In this document: piece after piece, positions 9,750-19,012 of the stretch
How positions within the stretch are numbered: position 1 is the stretch's first letter
Layout of the letters: every line of letters starts with the position of its first letter
NCBI GenBank assembly: GCA_902766005.1
Contig: CACXCB010000150.1
Coordinates: 1 to 45,239 of the forward strand
Reading direction: 5' to 3'
Length of the DNA stretch: 45,239 nt
Origin: an uncultured Erysipelotrichaceae bacterium
GTDB lineage: Bacteria; Bacillota_I; Bacilli_A; Erysipelotrichales; Erysipelotrichaceae
Program-made: the position numbers and the translations under genes
The notes under the pieces: model-generated
Database searches by the model: none
What the model was told of the DNA's origin: nothing
The model's input: the letters and a program-made list of their open reading frames with translations, nothing else

Positions 9750-11195
<1,446 letters not shown>

Positions 11196-11197
11196 TG

Positions 11198-11220
11198 AAA
11201 GGGCTGCAAAGCAGCCTTTT
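11198..11220 (+). terminator. Rho-independent terminator after the phospho-beta-glucosidase gene
   Basis: GGCTGC (11202-11207) pairs with GCAGCC (11211-11216) around AAA. The stem extends outward by A-T pairs (AAA 11198-11200 with TTT 11218-11220) through one G-T wobble, and TTTT follows. Confidence 0.8.
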
Positions 11221-11259
11221 GATTTGAAAAAAACAGATACAGAATGTAAGAATTGGATA

Positions 11260-11288
11260 TTGTTTTACACATGTCTTTTTGATAAAAT
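11260..11288 (+). promoter_or_regulatory. Candidate promoter of the riboswitch-exchanger unit
   Basis: TTGTTT (11260-11265) and TAAAAT (11283-11288) are 17 bases apart. The predicted start near 11295 sits immediately before the proposed aptamer, so the transcript would begin with the riboswitch. Confidence 0.5.
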
Positions 11289-11296
11289 ACTTTCTG

Positions 11297-11405
11297 TTAT
11301 TGAGGGAGTAACAAGCGTATTTTACGTAGCAAAACCGTCATCACGGCAAGATTATTATTGCTCGGCAAGCTTTTAATTGTGAGACTCATACAACGCTTTT
11401 GTTGT
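11297..11405 (+). promoter_or_regulatory. yybP-ykoY-like (Mn2+) riboswitch
   Basis: The leader carries the two conserved loops of the yybP-ykoY class: GAGGGAGTA (11302-11310) near the 5' end and GTGAGACTC (11379-11387) near the 3' end. They are flanked by complementary TAT(T)GAG and CTCATA strands that would form P1. Between them are hairpins CGTA-TTT-TACG (11316-11326) and CCGT-CATC-ACGG (11335-11346). Downstream, ACAAC (11390-11394) can pair with GTTGT (11401-11405), competing with the 3' side of P1, and the AGGAGG site lies at 11431. Members of this class sense Mn2+ and control metal exporters. The match was made by eye, without a covariance model. Confidence 0.6.
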
Positions 11406-11446
11406 AGGGCAGCAGAAGCATATGCCATTAAGGAGGAATAGTAATT

Positions 11447-12412
11447 ATGTTTATGGCGGTTTTATTGTTTGCGATCGGACTGGTGTGTCTGATCAAAGGC
11501 GGAGACTGGTTTGTCGATGGTTCGGTAGGAGTTGCCCATCGCTTCCATCTGCCTGAAATTCTGATCGGTGCAACGGTTGTATCCATCGGAACAACCCTTC
11601 CGGAAGTCATGGTTTCTACAACCAGTGCTTTACAGGGACATGGGGAAATTGCCTATGGAAACGCAATCGGATCGGTTATCTGTAATACGGCATTGATTGC
11701 CGCAATCACCATTGCGGTGAAACCCGGTGAAACAGATAGGGACAGTCTGAAAATGCCTGTTATTTTCTTCTTTACAGCAGCTGTATTCTATGCGATTAAT
11801 GCTTACGTATTCGGACAGTTTTCCAGAGTGACAGGGTTTATTCTGCTCGCGATGTTTGTCTTATATATGGTGCTCACCGTAAAACAAATGATGGGAAAGA
11901 AAACAGAGGAAGCTGCTGAAAAGGAAGGGCAAGAGGAAAAGTCCCTTTTGTCGGAAATTATTTCTCTGGCTGCAGGTGCAGGATTAATTGCGATTGGCGC
12001 AGATCTGCTTGTTGATAACGGTACCTTGATTGCCCAGGGCCTTGGTGTTCCTGAATCTGTAATTGCTTTAACTTTTGTTGCTTTAGGAACGTCTCTGCCT
12101 GAGCTGGCGACGGCTATTACAGCCTTATTGAAAGGACATGGATCTTTGTCCTTGGGAAATGTCATTGGTGCAAATCTTTTCAACCTGGTTCTGGTTTCAG
12201 GTGTATCTGTAGCTTTAGCACCATTTGCAATTCCGCAGGGATCTATGCTGTTTGGCAGAAATGCTTCATTGGTCATGGATATTCCGGTCATGTTCCTGGT
12301 AATGCTGATTTTAACAATACCTGCTTTACTAAAGGGAAAACTATCCAGATTGCAGGGAATCTTATTGTTATGTATCTATGCAGCATTCTGCATTATCCAG
12401 TTTACAATGTAA
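11447..12412 (+). CDS. CaCA-family Na+/Ca2+ (cation) antiporter, YrbG type
   Basis: This integral membrane protein of 321 residues carries the two inverted alpha repeats of the calcium/cation antiporter superfamily. Alpha-1 contains SIGTTLPEVMVSTTSALQGH then GNAIGSVICNT; alpha-2 contains ALGTSLPELATAITALLKGH then GNVIGANLFN. The acidic residues of both GT(T/S)LPE motifs are intact. About ten membrane segments are visible, with a charged loop near residues 145-165. The start at 11447 has AGGAGG ten bases upstream. The Mn2+-type riboswitch in the leader suggests it exports Mn2+ or is induced by Mn2+ rather than serving only Ca2+. This is inferred from the leader, not from the protein sequence. 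Confidence 0.9.
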   Translation: MFMAVLLFAIGLVCLIKGGDWFVDGSVGVAHRFHLPEILIGATVVSIGTTLPEVMVSTTSALQGHGEIAYGNAIGSVICNTALIAAITIAVKPGETDRDSLKMPVIFFFTAAVFYAINAYVFGQFSRVTGFILLAMFVLYMVLTVKQMMGKKTEEAAEKEGQEEKSLLSEIISLAAGAGLIAIGADLLVDNGTLIAQGLGVPESVIALTFVALGTSLPELATAITALLKGHGSLSLGNVIGANLFNLVLVSGVSVALAPFAIPQGSMLFGRNASLVMDIPVMFLVMLILTIPALLKGKLSRLQGILLLCIYAAFCIIQFTM

Positions 12413-12416
12413 AAAC

Positions 12417-12456
12417 AAAGGTATGATTCCGATACTGATACGGGATCATACCTTTT
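12417..12456. terminator. Bidirectional terminator between convergent genes
   Basis: A 15-bp stem pairs 12417-12431 with 12441-12455 (one G-T wobble) around a nine-base loop. It has T's on the + side and A's (T's on the - strand) on the other, so it can stop both the antiporter transcript and the opposing hydrolase transcript. Confidence 0.85.
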
Positions 12457-12463
12457 CTCTATT

Positions 12464-13207
12464 TCATGCATGGATGATTTCTCTGACTGCATCAGCATAT
12501 GCATCTGCATGATTGAGGGAGAATTCTCCGTGATACAAACCGGAAAGAGGGTGGATTACACTGCTTCCCAGTTTTTTTTGTATTTCCATTGCGGATAGAC
12601 GGATCTCCTTATTTTCCTTTTCACCATGGTAAATATGGACTTTTGCCTTACAGGTTTGCAGGGAATCTTTCAAGGCATATGCAGTGTTTTCTTTCATGAA
12701 ATTGATCATATCCTGTTTTTTGATCAGACATGTATCATGATAGTAATCTTCAAACAGGTCTTCTTTGATATGCAGGGATTTAAACTGCATCTTTGCAAAC
12801 TGTCTGTTCTGAATCAAACCGTAACTTGCCTTAAATGATGGCCCGATCAATGCATGTGTCAGTTTTGAGGGAATGACAGCAGCACTTTCTATAAGTGCAT
12901 AATCACAGATATCATTTTTCTGTGACAGGATTTCCAACAGGACTTGTGCACCGAGGGATAAACCGCCTATGAAAGAAACCTTGCCGTTATAGTTTTGTTC
13001 AATAAAGGCAATGATTTCAGAGGCATTGTTTTCAATAGAAGTAAAGGGACGATCACTTCCTGCGTGTCCATCGAGGATCGGAAGGATGACATGATATTCC
13101 GACTGCAGAAGTTCAGCTTCCTCCCGATAATTCCACCAAGATAAACCGCCACCATGTAACAGCATGATTGTCAGTGTATGGTCTGTACCATATTCTTTAA
13201 AAATCAT
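12464..13207 (-). CDS. Alpha/beta hydrolase
   Basis: This 247-residue soluble alpha/beta-hydrolase-fold protein has the oxyanion motif LLHGGGLSWWNY, nucleophile elbow GGLSLGAQ (S84), and a C-terminal histidine in LYHGEFSLNH. The sequence resembles small esterases or lipases, but the substrate cannot be read from it. It lies 13 bases downstream of the GNAT gene and is the last of three co-directional genes. The start is the ATG at 13207. Confidence 0.8.
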   Translation of the reverse strand: MIFKEYGTDHTLTIMLLHGGGLSWWNYREEAELLQSEYHVILPILDGHAGSDRPFTSIENNASEIIAFIEQNYNGKVSFIGGLSLGAQVLLEILSQKNDICDYALIESAAVIPSKLTHALIGPSFKASYGLIQNRQFAKMQFKSLHIKEDLFEDYYHDTCLIKKQDMINFMKENTAYALKDSLQTCKAKVHIYHGEKENKEIRLSAMEIQKKLGSSVIHPLSGLYHGEFSLNHADAYADAVREIIHA

Positions 13208-13220
13208 AAAACACCTTTAG

Positions 13221-13766
13221 CTATTGTTTTCTCAGCTTTCCTTTTTTCTGTTTTTCGATCTGCTCGGTAAGATGAATGTTTTTATTGTTCCATAAAGGTA
13301 CAGGATCATCAGTCAGCGATTTTGAAAATATCAGCATTCTGTATTTTAGGCAGGCAGGATCTTCTTCGTTTATATATTTTTCACAAGAATATCCGTTTGA
13401 CCGATAGAATGCTATCGCAACATCATTTTCATATTCATCCGTATATAGACGTGCATATTTAAATCCTCTTTTTACCGCAAGATCTTCAAATATTTTGATT
13501 GCTTCTGTGCCGAGATGTTTTTTCCGGAAAGGTTTTCGAATGCCAAACCATCCAAGCCATCCGCTTTCCGCATCACACGGATAAGCATAAAGACCGATTA
13601 CGCCGACACAGTTTTCTTCTTCATACAATAGATAATAATCATATTCCTGCGTTCCGGCTATGGATTCCTCAAAATTGACTCTTCCGCTTTCATCCGGAAA
13701 AATCTCCTCTTGTATTTGAATGGCATATGCAAGATTTTCTTTTGTAATCTTAATGATTTTCAGCAT
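13221..13766 (-). CDS. GNAT-family N-acetyltransferase
   Basis: The protein is 181 residues. The acetyl-CoA-binding motif A region is GWFGIRKPFRKKHLGTEAIK, followed by the typical beta-5/alpha-4 stretch RLYTDEYENDVAIAFYRSNG. These define the GNAT fold; the acceptor substrate is unknown. The C-terminal 25 residues are basic and unlike the domain. It overlaps the upstream hydrolase gene by 17 bases, so translation is coupled. Confidence 0.85.
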   Translation of the reverse strand: MLKIIKITKENLAYAIQIQEEIFPDESGRVNFEESIAGTQEYDYYLLYEEENCVGVIGLYAYPCDAESGWLGWFGIRKPFRKKHLGTEAIKIFEDLAVKRGFKYARLYTDEYENDVAIAFYRSNGYSCEKYINEEDPACLKYRMLIFSKSLTDDPVPLWNNKNIHLTEQIEKQKKGKLRKQ

Positions 13767-14529
13767 GCTTTCCTCCTGTTTTCAGGGTCTTCTTTATATA
13801 TTCTGAAAGAATTGCACATGCCTGTTGGTCATGTTTTCCTTTGAACATATGTCCACCGCCTTCAATCTCATGATATTCACAATTTGAAAATAATTCTTTT
13901 GCCTTGCGTGCATAAGAAATATCCACAACTTTATCGTTTGTGCCATGCAGGTATAAGACAGGCCTGTCATATCCTTTTATGAGCGCAAAGGCATCTTCAT
14001 GCAGCACGGTTCGTGCATAATCTCCACCGAGTTTCATCGGGAAACTGCCGAGAATATCGGGAATGTTGGAAGAGTCAAAATGATAAAACATCATTTTTCC
14101 TTTTCTTGCATCATCGGGAATACAAAGGGCAGGATAGAATAATACGAGGCACTTGATCAAACTGCCAAGTTCTTTTGCGGCCATGGCACTGACAAGACCG
14201 CCCTGGCTGCAGCCGAGAAGGGAAATGCTTTCCGGCATATAACGTTCTTTCACACCGTTAATGACTGCCAACAGATCTTCTTTTTCACTCATGATTGTCA
14301 TGTCCTCTGTGCGACCGTCGCTTTTGCTGAAAAGGCCGCCTCCGCAGAAATCAAAGGTAACTGCAGGATATCCCATGTCTGATAAGAGCTTAGCATATGG
14401 GTGACACATGTTTTCATTTGCCAGAAAGCCATGGCTCAGTATGATTACATGGCGAGAATGAAATTTGTTTTGCCAAAGATGTCCGCGAATCGTTAATCCA
14501 TCCCGTTGGAATTCTATTTTTGTCTTCAT
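13750..14529 (-). CDS. Alpha/beta hydrolase (serine aminopeptidase S33-like)
   Basis: This 259-residue protein has HGFLANENM near the oxyanion hole, nucleophile elbow GCSQGG (S108), a downstream acidic turn LHGTNDKVVD, and the catalytic histidine segment EGGGHMF. This order is that of the Hydrolase_4/S33 group, which includes acyl-esterases and monoacylglycerol-lipase-like enzymes. It is first in the three-gene - strand operon. AAAGGA lies eight bases before the start codon. Confidence 0.82.
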   Translation of the reverse strand: MKTKIEFQRDGLTIRGHLWQNKFHSRHVIILSHGFLANENMCHPYAKLLSDMGYPAVTFDFCGGGLFSKSDGRTEDMTIMSEKEDLLAVINGVKERYMPESISLLGCSQGGLVSAMAAKELGSLIKCLVLFYPALCIPDDARKGKMMFYHFDSSNIPDILGSFPMKLGGDYARTVLHEDAFALIKGYDRPVLYLHGTNDKVVDISYARKAKELFSNCEYHEIEGGGHMFKGKHDQQACAILSEYIKKTLKTGGKHAENH

Positions 14530-14561
14530 AAAACGATCCTTTCAAATGCATTACTGAAACA

Positions 14562-14590
14562 ATTCTAACAAAACATTCATGCATAAGAAA
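14562..14590 (-). promoter_or_regulatory. Candidate extended -10 promoter of the hydrolase operon
   Basis: On the - strand, TGTTAGAAT (14570-14562) is an extended -10 box (TGn-TAGAAT). A weak TTTCTT lies at 14590-14585 with 17-bp spacing. It stands between the preceding operon's terminator and the start at 14529. Confidence 0.4.
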
Positions 14591-14607
14591 AGGGCTTGAA
14601 GCCCTTT
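14588..14607 (-). terminator. Terminator of the tetR-headed redox operon
   Basis: AAAGGGC (14589-14595) pairs with GCCCTTT (14601-14607). On the - strand the stem is followed by TTTTCTTA. It lies just after the stop of the membrane-protein gene at 14611. Confidence 0.75.
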
Positions 14608-14610
14608 CCG

Positions 14611-15213
14611 TTATTTTTCGTAGAATTCCAGACCGCCTTTATGCAGCATTCTGACACCGGTTAACAATAATGCCATGCCGATGATATTCACAATTTCGCC
14701 GATCCAGTTCATCATAGGATTGGTAAAATCCCTGGAGGAAAGATATCCCATACCCAGCATGCATACAAATGACAAGATAAACATCAAGAATGCCTTTTTC
14801 TCCTTCATTTTAGAAGCAATCCATGCAAGCCCCATCCAAATGCAGAAAGTGCCGAAGATGGTAAAGATCACAAAGATCAAGCTGGAAGAATACACAGGCG
14901 GAGCGGCAACAAATGCATTCTTTTGTTTGAAGAAGAGAAAACCGATCATACCCAATGCCCCTAACACAAAACCGGTTGACTGCATCGGGAAGAAGGCATT
15001 GTTCAATGCGACAAAATCACAGATATTCAAAGCATACAACAGTTTCCATGCTGCCTTGAGTAATCCTGCCGTAAAGATCAGAATAACACCGGCAGAAAAC
15101 AGGGCAAATGCGCCTTTGGACATTGCATGATATAAATCATGCAGCAATGTCATGGAGGCAATCAGAAACAGTATGTCGGGAATAAAGTCGGCAACAGCCA
15201 TTGGTAAAATCAT
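14611..15213 (-). CDS. Multi-pass membrane protein of unknown family
   Basis: This 200-residue, very hydrophobic protein has about six membrane segments. It ends in a short cytosolic tail (LHKGGLEFYEK). No family or catalytic motif was recognised. Its start overlaps the DUF1295 gene stop by four bases (ATGA), so it is translationally coupled and is the last gene of the tetR operon. A plausible role is a membrane partner, electron-transfer subunit or transporter for the substrate of the operon, but nothing in the sequence decides this. Confidence 0.75.
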   Translation of the reverse strand: MILPMAVADFIPDILFLIASMTLLHDLYHAMSKGAFALFSAGVILIFTAGLLKAAWKLLYALNICDFVALNNAFFPMQSTGFVLGALGMIGFLFFKQKNAFVAAPPVYSSSLIFVIFTIFGTFCIWMGLAWIASKMKEKKAFLMFILSFVCMLGMGYLSSRDFTNPMMNWIGEIVNIIGMALLLTGVRMLHKGGLEFYEK

Positions 15214-16001
15214 TGACGATCCTCTTTCTTGGCAAGATGGTAAACAGGGAAAAACGGCAGAATGATCGGTGTCTTATCACAGTAATGATTAAATGCCGGA
15301 TCATTTCCGTATCTCTTATACTGTCTTTTTTCCAGACGCAATGCACCGTCAAACATGATAATGCAGATTGCAATGAAAGAAATAATAGCCATCAGCCACT
15401 GTCCGATTCCCTGATAAGTTGACAAGCCGCCAATGAACACGCCAAGCCACATCAGCAATTCACCGAAGTAGTTCGGACAACGGCATAATTGGAATAATCC
15501 TTTTGTCGCAACAGCACTGGGATTTGTTTTCTTCTGATCACTCTTCTGTTTATCAGCAAGGCCTTCAATAATTGCACCGCAAAGGGAAATCACTGCACCG
15601 ATCAGAGGAAGAACAGTATCAGTAGAACCGTTATATAAACGATAGAAAACAGGTGATACCTGCATCGTATAGAGAATGCCCATAAAGATCCACATGAAGA
15701 CCATGACAAACACCGGAACGGTGCTGTCGGATACACCTTTCATTGCTTCATGGTAGGATTTGGAAGTTCTTTCCCTCGAATACAGGAAACCCGCAAGTCT
15801 TAATCCGTAGAAGATAAGAACAAGAATCTGGAAGATATTGAGCCAGCTGAGTTTTGAAAAGAAGAGAATTGCAATTGCAAGACCGCCTGCAGCAATGCCC
15901 AAACCATATCCGATGGACATAAACCATACAAATTTTTTAAAGCCGATGGAACATGCCACAAGACAGAATAAGAAGACAATTCCAAGAAGTTTCCAGCCCA
16001 T
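15210..16001 (-). CDS. DUF1295 / steroid 5-alpha-reductase-like membrane oxidoreductase
   Basis: The 263-residue protein has about seven membrane segments. The C-terminal signature TKGLFQLCRCPNYFGELLMW followed later by RLEKRQYKRYGNDPAFNHYC is that of the DUF1295/steroid-reductase/ICMT-like superfamily. Its members use NADPH to reduce C=C bonds of sterols and other polycyclics, or methylate prenyl-cysteine. The conserved RCPNYFGE segment after a long hydrophilic linker supports an active fold. The start codon overlaps the SDR stop by one base (TAATG), and the gene lies in the tetR operon. I infer reduction of a ring or side-chain double bond; the substrate is unknown. Confidence 0.85.
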   Translation of the reverse strand: MGWKLLGIVFLFCLVACSIGFKKFVWFMSIGYGLGIAAGGLAIAILFFSKLSWLNIFQILVLIFYGLRLAGFLYSRERTSKSYHEAMKGVSDSTVPVFVMVFMWIFMGILYTMQVSPVFYRLYNGSTDTVLPLIGAVISLCGAIIEGLADKQKSDQKKTNPSAVATKGLFQLCRCPNYFGELLMWLGVFIGGLSTYQGIGQWLMAIISFIAICIIMFDGALRLEKRQYKRYGNDPAFNHYCDKTPIILPFFPVYHLAKKEDRQ

Positions 16002-16861
16002 TATGCATCAATCCTTCCGTTTTCTTCAATATATTTTTTAAATGACAGTTTTCCGTAATGGATATCCGCAACCATGGATTCACTGAGGGTCCATTGGGAG
16101 AAACGGATCAGGCCTTCCTTGCCTGTTTTTCTGACTTTCTGTACAAAAGCAAGGACATCAAACAGCCATACTGGTGCATAGGAGATGTTCGGTGTCTTGT
16201 TGTTGACCGCAAACATCATATTGGCAATTTCTGCATATGTGTATGTTTCTGTTCCGCCGATATCATATGTTTTATTGTCATCGCACATGTGCTGAACGAT
16301 AAAGTCGGCAAGATCCGATGTATCAATAACGTTACAGGAAACAGGTGTTTTCCCAAGCAGGGTAACTTTGCCCTTGGCAATCATCGGCTTGAATACTTTG
16401 ACAATATCGTAGAAGTATCCTGTCGGTCTGTAGATTGTATACTGTAATCCGCTCTGCTTCAGCTTTCTTTCAAGCATTGCCTTTGCATCGAGCATCGGGA
16501 TGTTCTTGGCTCTTGGATCATCTGCTTTTAAGACAGAAACATAGGCAAAATGTTTGATGCCTGCCTGGATGGCTTCATTCAGAAGATTCAGGTTTCCCTG
16601 GTAGTCAATATCATAATTGGTGACATTGACGCCGCCTCTTGTCAGTCCTACGGTAGTTACAACGGTTTCATAACCCTGGCATAAGCCTTTCAACTGTTCC
16701 GGTTTGGTGACATCGACAACCTTCTTTTCATATTTGCCTTCAATTTCCTCGATGTCCCTGACAACCATGTCAATAGCCAATACCTCATGTCCTTCGCGGA
16801 CCAGGGTTTTCAGAATGTCGGTGCCCAGTTTTCCGAATGCACCTGCTAATACAACTTTCAT
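16001..16861 (-). CDS. NmrA/DVR-like atypical SDR oxidoreductase
   Basis: The 286-residue NAD(P)-binding Rossmann protein begins MKVVLAGAFGKLG (GxxGxxG at residues 7-13). Later features are NYDIDYQGNLNLLNEAIQAG, YVSVLKADDP, DAKAMLERKLKQSGLQYTIY then RPTGYFYD, DLADFI, and YDIGGTETYTYAEIANMMF. This order resembles atypical SDRs related to divinyl chlorophyllide 8-vinyl reductase (BciA/DVR), in which an RPTAFF block and an IGGP block stand at equivalent places. General NmrA-like or epimerase-like proteins are an alternative. It follows the bilin-reductase-like gene by one base and has AAAGGA inside that gene's end. Confidence 0.8.
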   Translation of the reverse strand: MKVVLAGAFGKLGTDILKTLVREGHEVLAIDMVVRDIEEIEGKYEKKVVDVTKPEQLKGLCQGYETVVTTVGLTRGGVNVTNYDIDYQGNLNLLNEAIQAGIKHFAYVSVLKADDPRAKNIPMLDAKAMLERKLKQSGLQYTIYRPTGYFYDIVKVFKPMIAKGKVTLLGKTPVSCNVIDTSDLADFIVQHMCDDNKTYDIGGTETYTYAEIANMMFAVNNKTPNISYAPVWLFDVLAFVQKVRKTGKEGLIRFSQWTLSESMVADIHYGKLSFKKYIEENGRIDA

Positions 16862-16862
16862 T

Positions 16863-17531
16863 TCAAACTCCTTTCTCTAGTGGCATCACATACTGTTGAA
16901 AGAATGTGACAGCCTGTTCTTTTCCTAATACTTTGTTTAATGTTTGTGATGCCGGATTGCCTTCCGTAATCATGCGGTTGCGGAAATGCAGTAATCCGGT
17001 TCTGTTTTCTTCTTTATTTTCCTGATCTGTAGCTGCAACTGCCCGAAAATATGCCGACAGGGAATCCATGATCATATCTGTCATATCTGACTCACTTCCC
17101 TTGATCAGGGAATACGGCGTGCGTTCTTTGATGTACCATGCAGGCTTTTCTGCGTACTCCGGAAGATCCTTGTATCTTTCATAAACTTTCTCCAGTTCAG
17201 GATGCTTTTCTTTTGACATGGTACAGTCGTAATATTCTATAAATACTGTTTTTTTCTTTTTTATCTGCATTGCATCAACGAGCAGAAAGGGGATATTCTT
17301 TCCTTCATAAGGCATGCAGACAATCGTCAGCAGTTCCATGCCGACCTTTGTGGATGTATGCATGAACAGAACCTGTCCGTAGCTTTCCAGATACAATCTT
17401 TCCAAGTTGAATTTCATGATCGGAATCAGCTTGGGATATTTCATGGATTTATGACCATGCATGGACAGCGGCACGCCGCCTTGCTGAAGGATGAGAGCGG
17501 ATGCATCATCCTGTATATTTTTCAGATTCAC
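16863..17531 (-). CDS. Protein resembling ferredoxin-dependent bilin / red chlorophyll catabolite reductases
   Basis: The 222-residue soluble protein begins with a GTG at 17531 that overlaps the upstream stop by four bases (GTGA); a longer in-frame reading from 17630 would overlap the previous gene by 100 bases and is unlikely. Two regions resemble the FDBR fold. IPFLLVDAM carries P81 and D86 with the P-x4-D spacing of the catalytic strand of PcyA/PebA-type enzymes (proton-donor Asp). The C-terminal end NPASQTLNKVLGKEQAVTFF then QQYVMPLE follows the family's closing pattern (T-x2-L-x3-GxxxA-x-x-F/Y-x6-F/M). No other family fits as well by eye. The context of reductases supports a reductive role. 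The match is remote. Confidence 0.5.
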   Translation of the reverse strand: MNLKNIQDDASALILQQGGVPLSMHGHKSMKYPKLIPIMKFNLERLYLESYGQVLFMHTSTKVGMELLTIVCMPYEGKNIPFLLVDAMQIKKKKTVFIEYYDCTMSKEKHPELEKVYERYKDLPEYAEKPAWYIKERTPYSLIKGSESDMTDMIMDSLSAYFRAVAATDQENKEENRTGLLHFRNRMITEGNPASQTLNKVLGKEQAVTFFQQYVMPLEKGV

Positions 17532-18469
17532 TTCTTTTTGCTCTTTTCCTTGCTGCGCTTGTCGTTGATGATGCCCATCTCTTTGGCGGTAATTGTCGTG
17601 ACGTTGTTTTCCTTTGCCCATTTGATGCATCCCTTCAGTACTGTCGGCAGGAATACGCGCGGTACATTCAGGATCATTTCACATGCATCATCCGTGAAGG
17701 TGATGGAAGGATCGATACGGTCGGCTGCATAGCGGACGGATTGGACAGTTGTTTTTCTGACAGGCAGAAGTTCGGGAATCATGATGTTATGCTTGTGATA
17801 CCAGAAATTTTTGGAATCACGATATCCGTAGTCAACAGGGCATGGTGGGAAGCTGTTCCACTTGACGCCATTGATGATTGCATCATGGTATTTTTCCTTC
17901 ATCAGAATCTTGTCGACACGCAAGACAAAATGTGCACCATACGGGGAGGTGATACCGTTAAAATCATGATATGTATCCTGTACATAATGATCTTCTCCTT
18001 CTTTTAATGTCGGCGTATCCTGGCAGTTTTCCAGGTTATCCATCCATGTGCATTCCATGGCTTGGAAGGATTCCTTGATGACAAGCGGGAATACTTCATC
18101 AGGATGTTCTGCAGCCATCAGGCCTTCCTCAAAGGTGAATTTGAAATCCTTCATCTTTTCATCCGGCGTATCTCCCGGCCATCCCAGGCGTACTGTTTCT
18201 TTGAAGTATTTGCGGCTGTCCGGAAGGAAATTAATCACACACTTCTTATGTTTGATCAGGTTTTGTGCAGTGTTGCTGGAATTGCGGCAACTCAGCAGCA
18301 TGGCATAGTAATCTTTGCCGGCGATGTAAAACGGCTGTACAAGTGAATACGGGCCGCAGGTAGTCTTTCCTTCATCTGTCAATGTGCTGATCAGCACGAC
18401 AGGCATAGGAAAGAACAGGGATGTCTGATAAAAGTTATCGACAATTCGTAAATCTTTGAAACTGCTCAT
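17528..18469 (-). CDS. Flavin-reductase-like protein with PCP_red-like C-terminal domain
   Basis: This 313-residue protein has two parts. Residues about 10-215 look like an FMN-binding split barrel of the flavin-reductase/DIM6-NTAB type (FFPMPVVLISTLTDEGKTTC, NSSNTAQNLIKHKKCVINFL, YGAHFVLRVDKILM). Residues about 255-300 (FTDDACEMILNVPRVFLPTV then LKGCIKWAKENNVTTITAKE) match the pattern of PCP_red (PF08369), the small domain at the C-terminus of the B subunit of dark-operative protochlorophyllide reductase. A lysine-rich tail follows. It lies three bases after tetR with GGAGAG before its ATG, and is the first enzyme of the operon. A flavin-dependent reductase or electron donor is likely; the substrate is unknown. 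Confidence 0.72.
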   Translation of the reverse strand: MSSFKDLRIVDNFYQTSLFFPMPVVLISTLTDEGKTTCGPYSLVQPFYIAGKDYYAMLLSCRNSSNTAQNLIKHKKCVINFLPDSRKYFKETVRLGWPGDTPDEKMKDFKFTFEEGLMAAEHPDEVFPLVIKESFQAMECTWMDNLENCQDTPTLKEGEDHYVQDTYHDFNGITSPYGAHFVLRVDKILMKEKYHDAIINGVKWNSFPPCPVDYGYRDSKNFWYHKHNIMIPELLPVRKTTVQSVRYAADRIDPSITFTDDACEMILNVPRVFLPTVLKGCIKWAKENNVTTITAKEMGIINDKRSKEKSKKK

Positions 18470-18472
18470 ATA

Positions 18473-19000
18473 TTAACTCTCCTTTACAATGTAGTATCCA
18501 TAAGCTAGTAATTCATTTAAAGTAATTTCTTCATGAAGGGAGGCTGTCAGAATGCTTTCCGATAAGAGTCTGGAAATGGTTAATGCATCTTCATCGGCGA
18601 ATCTGATCAGCAGTTTGCGGGTATTCCGGTTGATTTCGTCAATCAGTTCGCGATGCCTTCTCCCATGTATGCTGACATAATTGCCGGTATCCTGATACCC
18701 TGACCAGACTTTCAGGTACTGGCCGGCAAAACCGGTAATAGCGTTATAGATTTTTTCCAATCCTTCCGAAAAAGAACCGGCAGCATTTACACCTGTCTCC
18801 ATTTCAGACAATGCCTTATGCCAGTCTTCAATCATGATGGCGGCAATCAAAGCATTTTTGTCAGGGAAATAATTGTAAATGGTACCGGGGGAAATGTTGC
18901 AATCCCTGGCTATATTTCTCATGGAGAATGCTTCCACAGAGGTCTGCAGAAGACGATTTTTTGCGGATTCGAGTATTTTATCTTTCGTATCTCTCGACAT
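18473..19000 (-). CDS. TetR/AcrR-family transcriptional regulator
   Basis: The 175-residue protein has an N-terminal helix-turn-helix (DKILESAKNRLLQTSVEAFS then MRNIARDCNISPGTIYNYFP). The C-terminal ligand domain is not recognisable. I chose ATG 19000 (MSRDTKDK) because TGGAGG lies four bases upstream; the frame extends 22 codons farther to 19066, but that would cross the operator and promoter. It heads the operon that runs to 14611 and has a perfect palindrome at 19013-19028, so it probably represses itself and the downstream redox genes until a ligand binds. Confidence 0.9.
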   Translation of the reverse strand: MSRDTKDKILESAKNRLLQTSVEAFSMRNIARDCNISPGTIYNYFPDKNALIAAIMIEDWHKALSEMETGVNAAGSFSEGLEKIYNAITGFAGQYLKVWSGYQDTGNYVSIHGRRHRELIDEINRNTRKLLIRFADEDALTISRLLSESILTASLHEEITLNELLAYGYYIVKES

Positions 19001-19012
19001 AATGCCTCCAAA

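Noticed and set aside
17532..17630. Longer start for the bilin-reductase-like protein
   Set aside because: Would overlap the flavin-reductase gene by about 100 bases with low-complexity residues; the GTGA overlap at 17528-17531 is the natural start.
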